The notes beneath the pieces were generated by a model. That model did not search any database. It was not told where the DNA came from and saw only the letters and a list, made by a program, of their open reading frames with translations. Below are positions 1 to 6,184 of a stretch of DNA of 6,184 nt, piece by piece; within the stretch, counting starts at the first letter, position 1, and each line of letters starts with the position of its first letter. The stretch spans positions 1-6,184 of the forward strand of contig JBARRO010000187.1 in the NCBI GenBank assembly GCA_049644265.1. Direction: 5' to 3'. This DNA comes from JBARRO01 sp049644265 (GTDB lineage: Bacteria > Bacteroidota > Ignavibacteria > UBA10030). A program made the translations under genes and the position numbers.

Positions 1-10
1 CTTTCTGTCC

Positions 11-15
11 GAGGA
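11..15 (+). promoter_or_regulatory. Ribosome binding site of the hybrid kinase gene
   Basis: GAGGA lies 4 bases before the ATG at 20 and is complementary to the 16S 3' end. It supports that ATG as the true start. The spacing is short but workable, and no other start codon lies nearby that would keep the first membrane helix. Confidence 0.6.
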
Positions 16-19
16 TCGC

Positions 20-2902
20 ATGTTGAAATCACGACTCTACTGGAAGGTCCTGGCCAATTTTGCCCTGCTGCTGATCATTTTGACGGCTATGACGGTCCTT
101 ACCCTCAACATTCTCCAGCAAATTGAGAAGAACTTCAACGTGGCCGCCGGCGATACGAGGTCGTTGGGATCCGTCGAAAAGGTCCGCCATTTCCTGGCCG
201 ACGTGCCCGCAGCCGCGTACGAATACGCACTCACACAATCGCTCAACGCGAAAGTCACCTACGAGGCTGGGTGGAAAGAATTCGACTTTGCCGTCGAAGA
301 TGCACGCAAGGATCTGAACGACAGCTCTTCCGTCAAGGATCTTATGAGAGTGCGCGACCTCTATCACGGATGGATGGAGAACGTTGGCGACAAGATGATG
401 CTGTTGCCGGAGCAGAAACTCCCGGCAGAGGAGCTGCACAAGCAATTGGGAGCTATCGCCCAGGTGGAATTCCAGATCCAGTACATCGGCAGTGCACGGA
501 ACCTCATTCGCGATGTTTTTCAGAGGAAGCTATCGACCCAGCCCCTGAACATTGAACGGGCGACCAGCAAGAGCCGTGACCTGGGACTGTTCATCGGCCT
601 CGTCAACGTGTTGCTGGCGTTGTTTGCCGTGGCTCTGGGATTCGTCCTCACGCGTTCCATTACGACACCGGTCCGGCTCCTGAAAGAGGGGACGGAACGA
701 ATCATGAGTGGAACGTATGAAACGATCGAACTCCATCGCAACGACGAGCTCGGGAACCTCGCCGATGCGTTCAACAAAATGGCTATCATGCTCGGCAACA
801 ACTACACCCGCCTGAAGGCATATTCGGAGCTCGTCACCACGCTGAACACGATCGAAGCTCTCAACGAAGTGGAGTCGAAAAGCCTCCAGCTGCTGTGCGA
901 GCACACAGCCTCGTCCCTGGGAGCGCTGTATATTCTCAACAAGGATTCCAACACGCTCGACCTTGTTTCGACCTACGGATTCAAGGGTAGAAAGCAGGCG
1001 ACGCAGTATTACCAGATTGGAGAGGGTATCCCGGGCCAGTGCGCACAGGAGCAGAAACTTCTGGAGTTCACCGATATCGCCTTTCCGAACGACTTTATCG
1101 TCAGCACCGGACTTTTTGACCTTGTCCCCAAGTCTATCATGGCGGTACCGATTGTGTTCCAGGAGAAGATCCTGGGGGTGCTTGTGCTTGGATCGCTGCG
1201 TCAGTTCACCGATTCCGAAAAAGAGATCATCAGCAATTCGGTTCCCCAAATCTCCGTGGCGATTACCAATGCGATGAACAACGACGCGACCCGGAACCTG
1301 TCGCTCGAAATAGCCCAGAGGAACGACGAGCTCAACGCCAAGAACTCGGAGCTGGAAAAGCTGTACCGCGTAAAATCGGATTTTCTGGCGAGCATGTCGC
1401 ACGAACTTCGCACACCCCTGAACTCCATCATCGGATTCAGTTCCGTTCTGATCGGACCCAACGGCGACCCGCTCACGCGCGATCAGCGAATGGCAATCGA
1501 AAAGGTTTTGAAGAACGGAAAGCATCTGCTTCAGCTCATCAATGATATCCTCGACCTCTCGAAGCTGGAATCGGGACGGATGAGCGTGAGTATAGAAAGC
1601 GAGGATGTTCCGTCTGTCGTCTCCAATTGTGTTATGACCGTCGAACCGCTGGTGAAGTCCAAAGGCGTCGCCCTGACCTACGACATAGAGCCGAACCTGC
1701 CGGTGCTCTCCACGGATATCGTGAAGGTGCGGCAAATCCTTGTGAACCTCCTGAGCAATGCGGCAAAGTTCACGGAGCAGGGGGAGGTTTCTATCAAAGT
1801 GTTTCAGAAGAATGGACTTGTTCATTTTGCGGTGAAGGATTCAGGCATCGGGATTGAGGAAAAGAATCTCGGATTGATCTTCGAAGAGTTCCGGCAGGTG
1901 GACAGCAGCAATACACGCAAGTATAAGGGAACCGGCCTTGGGCTTCCTATCGCCCGAAAGCTTGCCATCATGCTCGAGGGGGACCTGACTGTTCAAAGTG
2001 TGTATGGAAATGGTTCCACCTTCACCCTTGCGATTCCTCCTGTTTATCCCGCAAAAAAAGGACCCGAAACGGTTCAGGATCTCCAGAAACTGATACCGAA
2101 GATAACCCAGCAACCCCAGCCGCAACTTCGCCCGGAAAACGGAACCCCGTTGAGCAACGTCGCCAAAGGGCTCCAGATTCTCTGCATTGACGACGACCCC
2201 GATGTCATTGAGATTCTCAGGAAATACCTTGTTCCTGAAGGGTATTCCGTGGCGGGGGCTCTCTCTGGAGATGAAGGGATCGCCTTTGCGAGTCGCAACA
2301 AGCCGGCTCTGATTACGCTCGACATCATGATGCCAAAGAAGGACGGCTGGCAGGTGTTGCGGGAACTGAAGCAGAATGACGCAACAAAAGACATTCCGGT
2401 GGTTATCCACTCGATCATCGATAATAAACCGTTGGCCATGACCCTCGGCGCGGTCGATGTAATGACGAAGCCGACAGACCCTTCAAGACTCCTCAATCTC
2501 ATCAAGCAGTTCTGCAAGTCAAACGACCAGTCGATTCTCGTGGTGGATGACAACCAGGACTTTGCAGAGGCGGTCCGCGCACTCATCAAGCGTGACGGGT
2601 TTAATGTCAAGACGGCCTCCGGAGGAAAGGAAGCACTCGAAATTCTGAAGACCTCTTCCCCTGCGCTGATCATTCTGGATCTTCTGATGCCGGGAATGGA
2701 CGGATTCCAGGTTGTTCAACAACTGCAGGCAAACGACACGTGGAAGAAGATCCCCGTTGTCATTCTGACCGGGAAGGAGTTGACCGCTGAAGAATTGGCG
2801 ATGTTGAACAAGCATGTTACAGAATTCATGAAAAAGGATGACCTCACGCATCTCGACATTTCAAGCACCGTTAAGAAAATTCTGAGCACACACAATGACT
2901 GA
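20..2902 (+). CDS. Membrane hybrid sensor histidine kinase (TM-sensor-TM-HAMP-GAF-HisKA-HATPase-REC-REC)
   Basis: This is a membrane sensor kinase that should autophosphorylate on His and pass the phosphate to Asp in receivers. Seen in the 960-residue protein: TM helix at about 11-32; a mostly helical extracytoplasmic segment at 33-187 (CHASE3 or four-helix-bundle-like, weakly assigned); TM helix at 188-211; HAMP at about 209-261; GAF at about 275-418; a charged coiled-coil linker at 420-452; HisKA with SHELRTP and phospho-acceptor H461; HATPase with N576/N580, G1 box DSGIGI 607-612 and G2 box GTGLGL 637-642; a Pro/Gln-rich linker at about 675-715; REC1 (acidic D724/D725, acceptor D768, S798, K817); and REC2 (D843/D844, acceptor D887, T917, K938). 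In REC2 the usual Lys-Pro is Lys-Lys. There is no HPt domain, so the relay beyond the receivers must use another protein. Its last 8 bases overlap the next gene, implying co-translation. The signal sensed cannot be told from sequence. Confidence 0.95.
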   Translation: MLKSRLYWKVLANFALLLIILTAMTVLTLNILQQIEKNFNVAAGDTRSLGSVEKVRHFLADVPAAAYEYALTQSLNAKVTYEAGWKEFDFAVEDARKDLNDSSSVKDLMRVRDLYHGWMENVGDKMMLLPEQKLPAEELHKQLGAIAQVEFQIQYIGSARNLIRDVFQRKLSTQPLNIERATSKSRDLGLFIGLVNVLLALFAVALGFVLTRSITTPVRLLKEGTERIMSGTYETIELHRNDELGNLADAFNKMAIMLGNNYTRLKAYSELVTTLNTIEALNEVESKSLQLLCEHTASSLGALYILNKDSNTLDLVSTYGFKGRKQATQYYQIGEGIPGQCAQEQKLLEFTDIAFPNDFIVSTGLFDLVPKSIMAVPIVFQEKILGVLVLGSLRQFTDSEKEIISNSVPQISVAITNAMNNDATRNLSLEIAQRNDELNAKNSELEKLYRVKSDFLASMSHELRTPLNSIIGFSSVLIGPNGDPLTRDQRMAIEKVLKNGKHLLQLINDILDLSKLESGRMSVSIESEDVPSVVSNCVMTVEPLVKSKGVALTYDIEPNLPVLSTDIVKVRQILVNLLSNAAKFTEQGEVSIKVFQKNGLVHFAVKDSGIGIEEKNLGLIFEEFRQVDSSNTRKYKGTGLGLPIARKLAIMLEGDLTVQSVYGNGSTFTLAIPPVYPAKKGPETVQDLQKLIPKITQQPQPQLRPENGTPLSNVAKGLQILCIDDDPDVIEILRKYLVPEGYSVAGALSGDEGIAFASRNKPALITLDIMMPKKDGWQVLRELKQNDATKDIPVVIHSIIDNKPLAMTLGAVDVMTKPTDPSRLLNLIKQFCKSNDQSILVVDDNQDFAEAVRALIKRDGFNVKTASGGKEALEILKTSSPALIILDLLMPGMDGFQVVQQLQANDTWKKIPVVILTGKELTAEELAMLNKHVTEFMKKDDLTHLDISSTVKKILSTHND

Positions 2903-4049
2903 ACAACAACTGCAAACCGAAAAGGAACCGACAATCCTGGTTGTCGATGACACGGAAGACAACCTCGATCTGCTGGAGTTCGCCCTCAAACGAAAACCGG
3001 TAAAAATGCTTCGGGCGACGAACGGCAAAGCGTGCCTTGCCATGGCGCAAGAACACCTCCCCGACGTCATTTTGCTCGACATTCAAATGCCGGAGATGGA
3101 CGGTTTTGAGACTCTGCGACGCCTTCGTGCAAACCGTGTGACTTCCAAGATTCCGGTCATTTTTCTGACGGCACAAAAGAAAGATCCCTCAAGCATTGAG
3201 ACCGGGCTGGAAATGGGAGCGGATCAGTATCTCACAAAGCCCATCGATACGGAGGAGCTCCTCGTCCGCACAAAGACGCTTATCCGGTTGAAGCAGATGG
3301 AAGCGGAGCTGGAGCGGACAAAGGCCGATTTCATGGCGATGCTCGTGCATGATTTGCGAAGTCCCATCATGGGCATCAAATCGGTCATCGAGTTTTTCAA
3401 GGAAGACGGTATCATTGCAGGATTCAAACCGGAACACATGGAACTGCTTAATTCCTCGCACGAGTCAGCTGTCCGTATGCTGGAGCTTATCAACGATTTG
3501 CTCGACCTTTCGAAATACGAGGCGGGGAATGTCTCCCTGGAAAGAGAGCAGGTTGAAATCCCACGTGTTGTGGACAAGATGGTAAGACAGATGGATTTAC
3601 AGTTCAAACAGAAGAAGGTTCATCTCGTCACCCAGTACGACCCGTCCGTGGGTGCCGCTTTTGCCGATCAGTCAAAAGTCGAACAAGTGGTGATGAATCT
3701 GATGAGCAATGCCTTGAAGTTTACGAAGAGTGAGGGAACGGTCACGATCACCGTCGATTCCTACGTCGAGACGAGCCAGTCCGGGACCGGCGGTCTCAAT
3801 CACTTCGTCCGGACCACGGTCGCAGACACCGGAGTGGGGATTCCCCAGTCCGAGCTTCCGTTGCTGTTCGACAGATACAAACAACTCTCGACTGCCAAGA
3901 AAACAAAACAAAAGGGTACGGGCCTGGGACTTGCAATCTGCAAGCTGATCGTCGAGGCCCACGGAGGTCGCATCACCGTAACCAGTGAGCCCGGAAAGGG
4001 CACTTCGTTCAGCTTTATCGTCCCTCTTGCGGGACAACACGTTCACTAA
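2895..4049 (+). CDS. Soluble response regulator-histidine kinase (REC-HisKA-HATPase)
   Basis: This 384-residue protein has no membrane segment. An N-terminal receiver (about 12-130) has acidic residues D18/D19, acceptor D62, T92 and K115-P116. HisKA follows, with VHDLRSP and phospho-acceptor H152, then HATPase with N268/N272, G1 box DTGVGI 311-316 and G2 box GTGLGL 341-346. All the catalytic boxes needed for autophosphorylation are present. This order suggests a cytoplasmic kinase whose activity is set by phosphorylation of its own receiver, perhaps by the upstream membrane kinase; that link is inferred from adjacency. The ATG at 2895 lies inside the end of the upstream gene and has no good Shine-Dalgarno, so translation is probably coupled to termination at 2902. 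The next in-frame ATG, at residue 38, would delete the first receiver strand and the acidic pair, so it is rejected. Confidence 0.93.
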   Translation: MTEQQLQTEKEPTILVVDDTEDNLDLLEFALKRKPVKMLRATNGKACLAMAQEHLPDVILLDIQMPEMDGFETLRRLRANRVTSKIPVIFLTAQKKDPSSIETGLEMGADQYLTKPIDTEELLVRTKTLIRLKQMEAELERTKADFMAMLVHDLRSPIMGIKSVIEFFKEDGIIAGFKPEHMELLNSSHESAVRMLELINDLLDLSKYEAGNVSLEREQVEIPRVVDKMVRQMDLQFKQKKVHLVTQYDPSVGAAFADQSKVEQVVMNLMSNALKFTKSEGTVTITVDSYVETSQSGTGGLNHFVRTTVADTGVGIPQSELPLLFDRYKQLSTAKKTKQKGTGLGLAICKLIVEAHGGRITVTSEPGKGTSFSFIVPLAGQHVH

Positions 4050-4054
4050 AAGGA
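4050..4054 (+). promoter_or_regulatory. Ribosome binding site of the REC-pseudokinase gene
   Basis: AAGGA begins immediately after the TAA stop of the preceding gene and sits 6 bases before the ATG at 4061. It fixes that start and gives gene 3 its own initiation signal inside the operon. Confidence 0.65.
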
Positions 4055-4060
4055 ACTGCC

Positions 4061-5155
4061 ATGAGTGAGAGAATCCTCGTTGTCGACGACGAAGACAGTC
4101 TTCGACTTTCTTTGAAAATGCGTCTGCAGACGGCCGGCTTTCAGGTGGAGGCCGCGGGTGATGGGGAAGAAGCGCTCGACAAACTCAAAGAGGACGCGTA
4201 TGACGTCGTGCTGCTTGACATCAAGATGCCACGTCTCGATGGCATCGAAGCCCTTCCATTGATCCTGCAAGCATACCCGCAAACCGAAGTTATTATGATG
4301 ACCGGGTTTTCGGACTTTTCGACTGCCGTCGAGTGTCTGAAAGCGGGAGCCCGGGACTTCCTGGTAAAGCCGATCGAAACCACCGAGCTCATCACGCGAT
4401 TGAAAGCTCTGTTGAGGACCCGGGCTTCCGAAAAGGCCCTCCAGCAGGTGCAGCAACATTACTCTTCGATGTTACTGTACGACATGTATGGTCCTCTCAA
4501 TACAATCAGCGAAGTGATCAACAAGGCTATGCGACTGTCGGGGAAAGACACCCCCAAGCATCACACCGAACTGCTTTCCTACGCGAGCAAGCTGAGCGAT
4601 GAAGTTTCGTCGAAGATCCGATCGATGATCGATTTCTCAGAGATCGAGAAAGCGACACTGGAGTTGCATTCCAAGAAGCTGGACTTCGGCAGCCTTGCGC
4701 AAAGCGCCTGTGCCCGGCATGAGATCCTGGCCCGGGAACTCGACATCGCTCTCAAACCTTCCATTGAATCTCCGTTGCCGTCTGTAGTCTGCGATGCCGC
4801 AAAGATCGAACAAGTCATGAACTATGTCCTCTCGACCGTCATTCGCCATTCGGCAAAGGGAGCGACCGTGGCAGTCAAGGTGTCCCGCTCCACCAAAGAA
4901 GGGAAGCCCAAGGGCAAGGATTCCATCTCGTTCTCCGCGGCAAGCGACAACTCAAAGATCCACGACGAGGACCTCGACCTGATGTTCCACAAGAACGGAC
5001 AGCAGATGAAGACCAAGACCGCCGACCTTCAACAGACAGTGTTGAGTCTTGCTCTTGCAAAACGAATTATTGAAGTTCACGGGGGATTGTTTTGGATCGG
5101 ACCCAAGAGAGGGAAAGGCATTCAGTACAACTTCATGATTCCCCTTGCTTCCTGA
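4061..5155 (+). CDS. Receiver-domain protein with a degenerate histidine kinase module (pseudokinase)
   Basis: This 364-residue soluble protein has the same layout as its upstream neighbour. The receiver (about 3-120) is complete: D9/D10, acceptor D53, T81, K103-P104. Its helix 4/strand 5 region resembles NtrC-type receivers. The C-terminal part aligns with HisKA-HATPase of gene 2 but is catalytically broken. Where gene 2 has H152 in HDLRSP, this has Y140 in YDMYGP. The N-box asparagines become Y255 and T259, G1 DTGVGI becomes SDNSKI (295-300), and G2 GTGLGL becomes QTVLSL (325-330). The fold-defining parts are kept, for example KIEQV (248-252), EVHGG (338-342) and the closing GKGIQYNFMIPL. 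It is therefore unlikely to bind ATP in the normal way or to phosphorylate itself. By inference it is a phospho-switched dimerisation partner, scaffold or decoy for the adjacent kinases. Precedent: Caulobacter DivL also has Tyr at the HisKA position. The frame is open, so it is not a decaying pseudogene. Confidence 0.9.
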   Translation: MSERILVVDDEDSLRLSLKMRLQTAGFQVEAAGDGEEALDKLKEDAYDVVLLDIKMPRLDGIEALPLILQAYPQTEVIMMTGFSDFSTAVECLKAGARDFLVKPIETTELITRLKALLRTRASEKALQQVQQHYSSMLLYDMYGPLNTISEVINKAMRLSGKDTPKHHTELLSYASKLSDEVSSKIRSMIDFSEIEKATLELHSKKLDFGSLAQSACARHEILARELDIALKPSIESPLPSVVCDAAKIEQVMNYVLSTVIRHSAKGATVAVKVSRSTKEGKPKGKDSISFSAASDNSKIHDEDLDLMFHKNGQQMKTKTADLQQTVLSLALAKRIIEVHGGLFWIGPKRGKGIQYNFMIPLAS

Positions 5156-5197
5156 GACTACGATTCACTCCCGCCACCTTATGAACTGGATACTCTC

Positions 5198-5923
5198 GTG
5201 ACCGTTGAGTCACGGAGTGCAGGTCTCATCCGTTTTGGATACAAGTTTGTTTTTGGGAACGGAGAGCAAGTGGACTTCAACGTCAATCTTGATCCCGGCA
5301 CGTTGGAGTACATTCCCGATCGGGAAATGAACAAACCCGAGTGGGCAAAACTGAAGTTCTCCCAGTGTGAGAACTGCCCGCTAGGTGACGTGGTTGAGTA
5401 TTGTCCGGTCGCAGTCAATCTTTCCCGCGTCGTTGATACATTCCGGGAGAAGGATTCGTTTGAGAAGACAACAATCTCCGTCGAAACCCCGGAACGCACC
5501 TACGTGCGGGAAACATCCCTCCAAAAAGGACTGAGCTCAATCATCGGCATGCTGATGACAACGAGCAACTGTCCGATTCTAGACAAGCTCCGGCCCAACA
5601 CCCGGTTTCACCTTCCCTTTGCGACATCGCTTGAAACGTTCTACCGAACGGTCTCGATGTACCTCACGGCGCAGTTTTTCGAAATGCGTGAAGGCCGGAC
5701 CCCTGACTGGGATTTGAAACACCTCCTCGAAATCTACAAACAGGTTGCAGTCGTCAACAAAGACTTCTCGCGGCGTTTGACCAACGCATCCACGAAAGAT
5801 GCGAATGTCAACGCCCTCATCATCCTCCATTCTTTTGGTGACGGAATTTCCTACTTCATTGAGAATGGCTTGGAGGAGATCAAGAGCATGTTTACTGTTT
5901 ACAATGGTAAATCGGGGGAATAG
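5198..5923 (+). CDS. Uncharacterised soluble protein with a Cys cluster (possibly DUF6901-like)
   Basis: The 241-residue product has no signal peptide or membrane segment. The N-terminal part (about 11-40) reads as beta strands (RFGYKFVF, QVDFNVNLD). A cysteine cluster follows: C57 and C60 in CENCPL, C69 in YCPVAVNL, and a later C125 in NCPIL. The C-terminal half is helical, with HLPFATSLETFYR (138-150) and DANVNALI (201-208). The pattern matches what I recall of a widespread uncharacterised family (DUF6901), whose function is unknown to me; this assignment is from memory only. The cysteines could bind a metal or be redox-active. The GTG start is the only conventional start that keeps the N-terminal strand; the next ATG is residue 44. 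No Shine-Dalgarno precedes it, and the frame is open back to the stop of the preceding gene 42 bases upstream. Its position suggests a role with the signalling proteins, perhaps as sensor or output. The ORF is firm; the function is not known. Confidence 0.82.
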   Translation: MTVESRSAGLIRFGYKFVFGNGEQVDFNVNLDPGTLEYIPDREMNKPEWAKLKFSQCENCPLGDVVEYCPVAVNLSRVVDTFREKDSFEKTTISVETPERTYVRETSLQKGLSSIIGMLMTTSNCPILDKLRPNTRFHLPFATSLETFYRTVSMYLTAQFFEMREGRTPDWDLKHLLEIYKQVAVVNKDFSRRLTNASTKDANVNALIILHSFGDGISYFIENGLEEIKSMFTVYNGKSGE

Positions 5924-6019
5924 TCTGTCCCTGGATTCTCTCCCTTCCGCTCACCTCCTGTTCGAAGCAACTCTCTTCAACGCAATACCCTCGATTCTGC
6001 TTGGTATTCGGTAATGATA

Positions 6020-6032
6020 TCTGAAATTCAGA
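6020..6032. repeat. Short inverted repeat, possible operator
   Basis: TCTGAA and TTCAGA are perfect reverse complements around a single A. Such compact dyads are typical of dimeric regulator sites, and this one lies about 130 bases before the next start codon. With 6-base arms, chance occurrence is possible, and no protein can be named for it. Confidence 0.3.
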
Positions 6033-6151
6033 CGAAAAAATCTTCGGTATACGGCAACATTTACTACCCTCTGTCGTCTTACTTTCCAATATTGTCAAAG
6101 CCTCGCCGTTTTCCGGCCAAGTCTAACCGGGGTTCTTTCATTCCTACACAC

Positions 6152-6157
6152 AGGAGG
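6152..6157 (+). promoter_or_regulatory. Strong ribosome binding site of the downstream gene
   Basis: AGGAGG is a full consensus Shine-Dalgarno placed 7 bases before the ATG at 6165. It marks that ATG as a real start and is stronger than the sites of the signalling genes, suggesting a well-translated product. Confidence 0.8.
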
Positions 6158-6164
6158 GTTACCA

Positions 6165-6184
6165 ATGAAACACCTGTTCTATGT
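6165..6184 (+). CDS. Start of an unidentified gene, cut by the window edge
   Basis: Only six full codons are visible (MKHLFY). They follow a consensus ribosome binding site and a 241-base non-coding gap, so this is probably the first gene of a separate transcription unit. The Lys-His followed by hydrophobic residues would fit the beginning of a signal peptide or membrane anchor, but that cannot be judged from so few residues. The product cannot be identified. Confidence 0.6.

Larger units (their letters stand above)
5924..6164. other. Intergenic region between the signalling cluster and the next gene
   Basis: This is the only real gap in the window (241 bases), more AT- and pyrimidine-rich than its surroundings. 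It should hold the end of the upstream transcript and the promoter and leader of the gene starting at 6165. It contains a 13-base near-perfect palindrome (6020-6032), a GTATAC palindrome (6047-6052) and a strong ribosome binding site. I found no hairpin plus T-run good enough to call a terminator, and no -35/-10 pair with proper spacing. Confidence 0.6.

Noticed and set aside
530..1825. A 431-codon open frame on the minus strand inside the hybrid kinase gene
   Set aside because: The plus strand encodes unmistakable HAMP, GAF and HisKA sequence here. The antisense translation is rich in Arg/His/Gln with no recognisable domain, as expected of a frame mirrored by codon bias.
1841..2673. Overlapping minus-strand frames of 189 and 199 codons
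   Set aside because: They lie opposite the HATPase and receiver regions of gene 1 and show no domain pattern, so they are shadows of the real gene.
4061..5155. Reading gene 3 as a pseudogene
   Set aside because: The frame is intact from a good ribosome binding site to the stop, the receiver is complete, and the fold-defining residues of the kinase half are retained. The changes are substitutions at catalytic sites, not frameshifts or stops.
5181..5201. Six-codon ATG frame (MNWILS) between genes 3 and 4
   Set aside because: It has no Shine-Dalgarno and is too short to support as a gene. It is kept only as a possible reinitiation detail in the findings.
5916..5931. GGGA...TCCC hairpin at the end of gene 4 as a terminator
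   Set aside because: The stem has only four pairs, overlaps the stop codon and is not followed by a T-run.
6092..6126. TTGTCA as a -35 element before the last gene
   Set aside because: No -10-like hexamer lies 16-19 bases downstream; the sequence there is GC-rich.
6113..6130. CCGG...CCGG hairpin in the leader of the last gene, as terminator or riboswitch
   Set aside because: It has a four-pair stem with a 10-base loop and no T-run. CCGG is self-complementary and common by chance, so there is no support for a structured RNA.

Overview
The window is a compact, same-strand two-component signalling cluster from an unidentified bacterium. Base composition is moderately GC-rich. Clear Shine-Dalgarno sequences precede three of the five starts (GAGGA, AAGGA, AGGAGG). 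The style (multi-receiver hybrid kinases with a GAF domain, short intergenic gaps, an uncharacterised cysteine-containing partner) would fit an environmental lineage such as the Ignavibacteria/Chlorobi side of the FCB group or a deltaproteobacterium-like group. That placement is a guess; nothing in the window fixes the taxonomy.

Layout: (1) 20-2902, a 960-residue membrane hybrid histidine kinase (TM - extracytoplasmic helical domain - TM - HAMP - GAF - coiled coil - HisKA - HATPase - REC - REC). (2) 2895-4049, overlapping gene 1 by 8 bases, a soluble REC-HisKA-HATPase protein with all catalytic boxes intact. (3) 4061-5155, 11 bases further on, a protein with the same architecture as gene 2. 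Its receiver is intact, but its kinase half has lost the phospho-accepting histidine (Tyr instead) and the N, G1 and G2 ATP-binding boxes, so it is a pseudokinase. (4) 5198-5923, a 241-residue soluble protein of an uncharacterised family with four conserved-looking cysteines. (5) After a 241-base non-coding gap, the first codons of another gene with a strong ribosome binding site run off the window at 6165.

Genes 1-3 (probably 1-4) look like one transcription unit. A plausible reading is that the membrane kinase senses an envelope or cytoplasmic signal (GAF), gene 2 is a second, soluble kinase that can itself be switched through its receiver, and gene 3 is a phosphorylatable, catalytically dead, kinase-shaped regulator that may pair with or tune one of the other two. 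Across the cluster there are four receivers and two live kinases, with no HPt domain and no DNA-binding or enzymatic output domain. The output is therefore either gene 4, the downstream gene, or something unlinked. The most notable item is the gene 3 pseudokinase. No RNA genes, mobile elements, CRISPR arrays or convincing terminators were seen.
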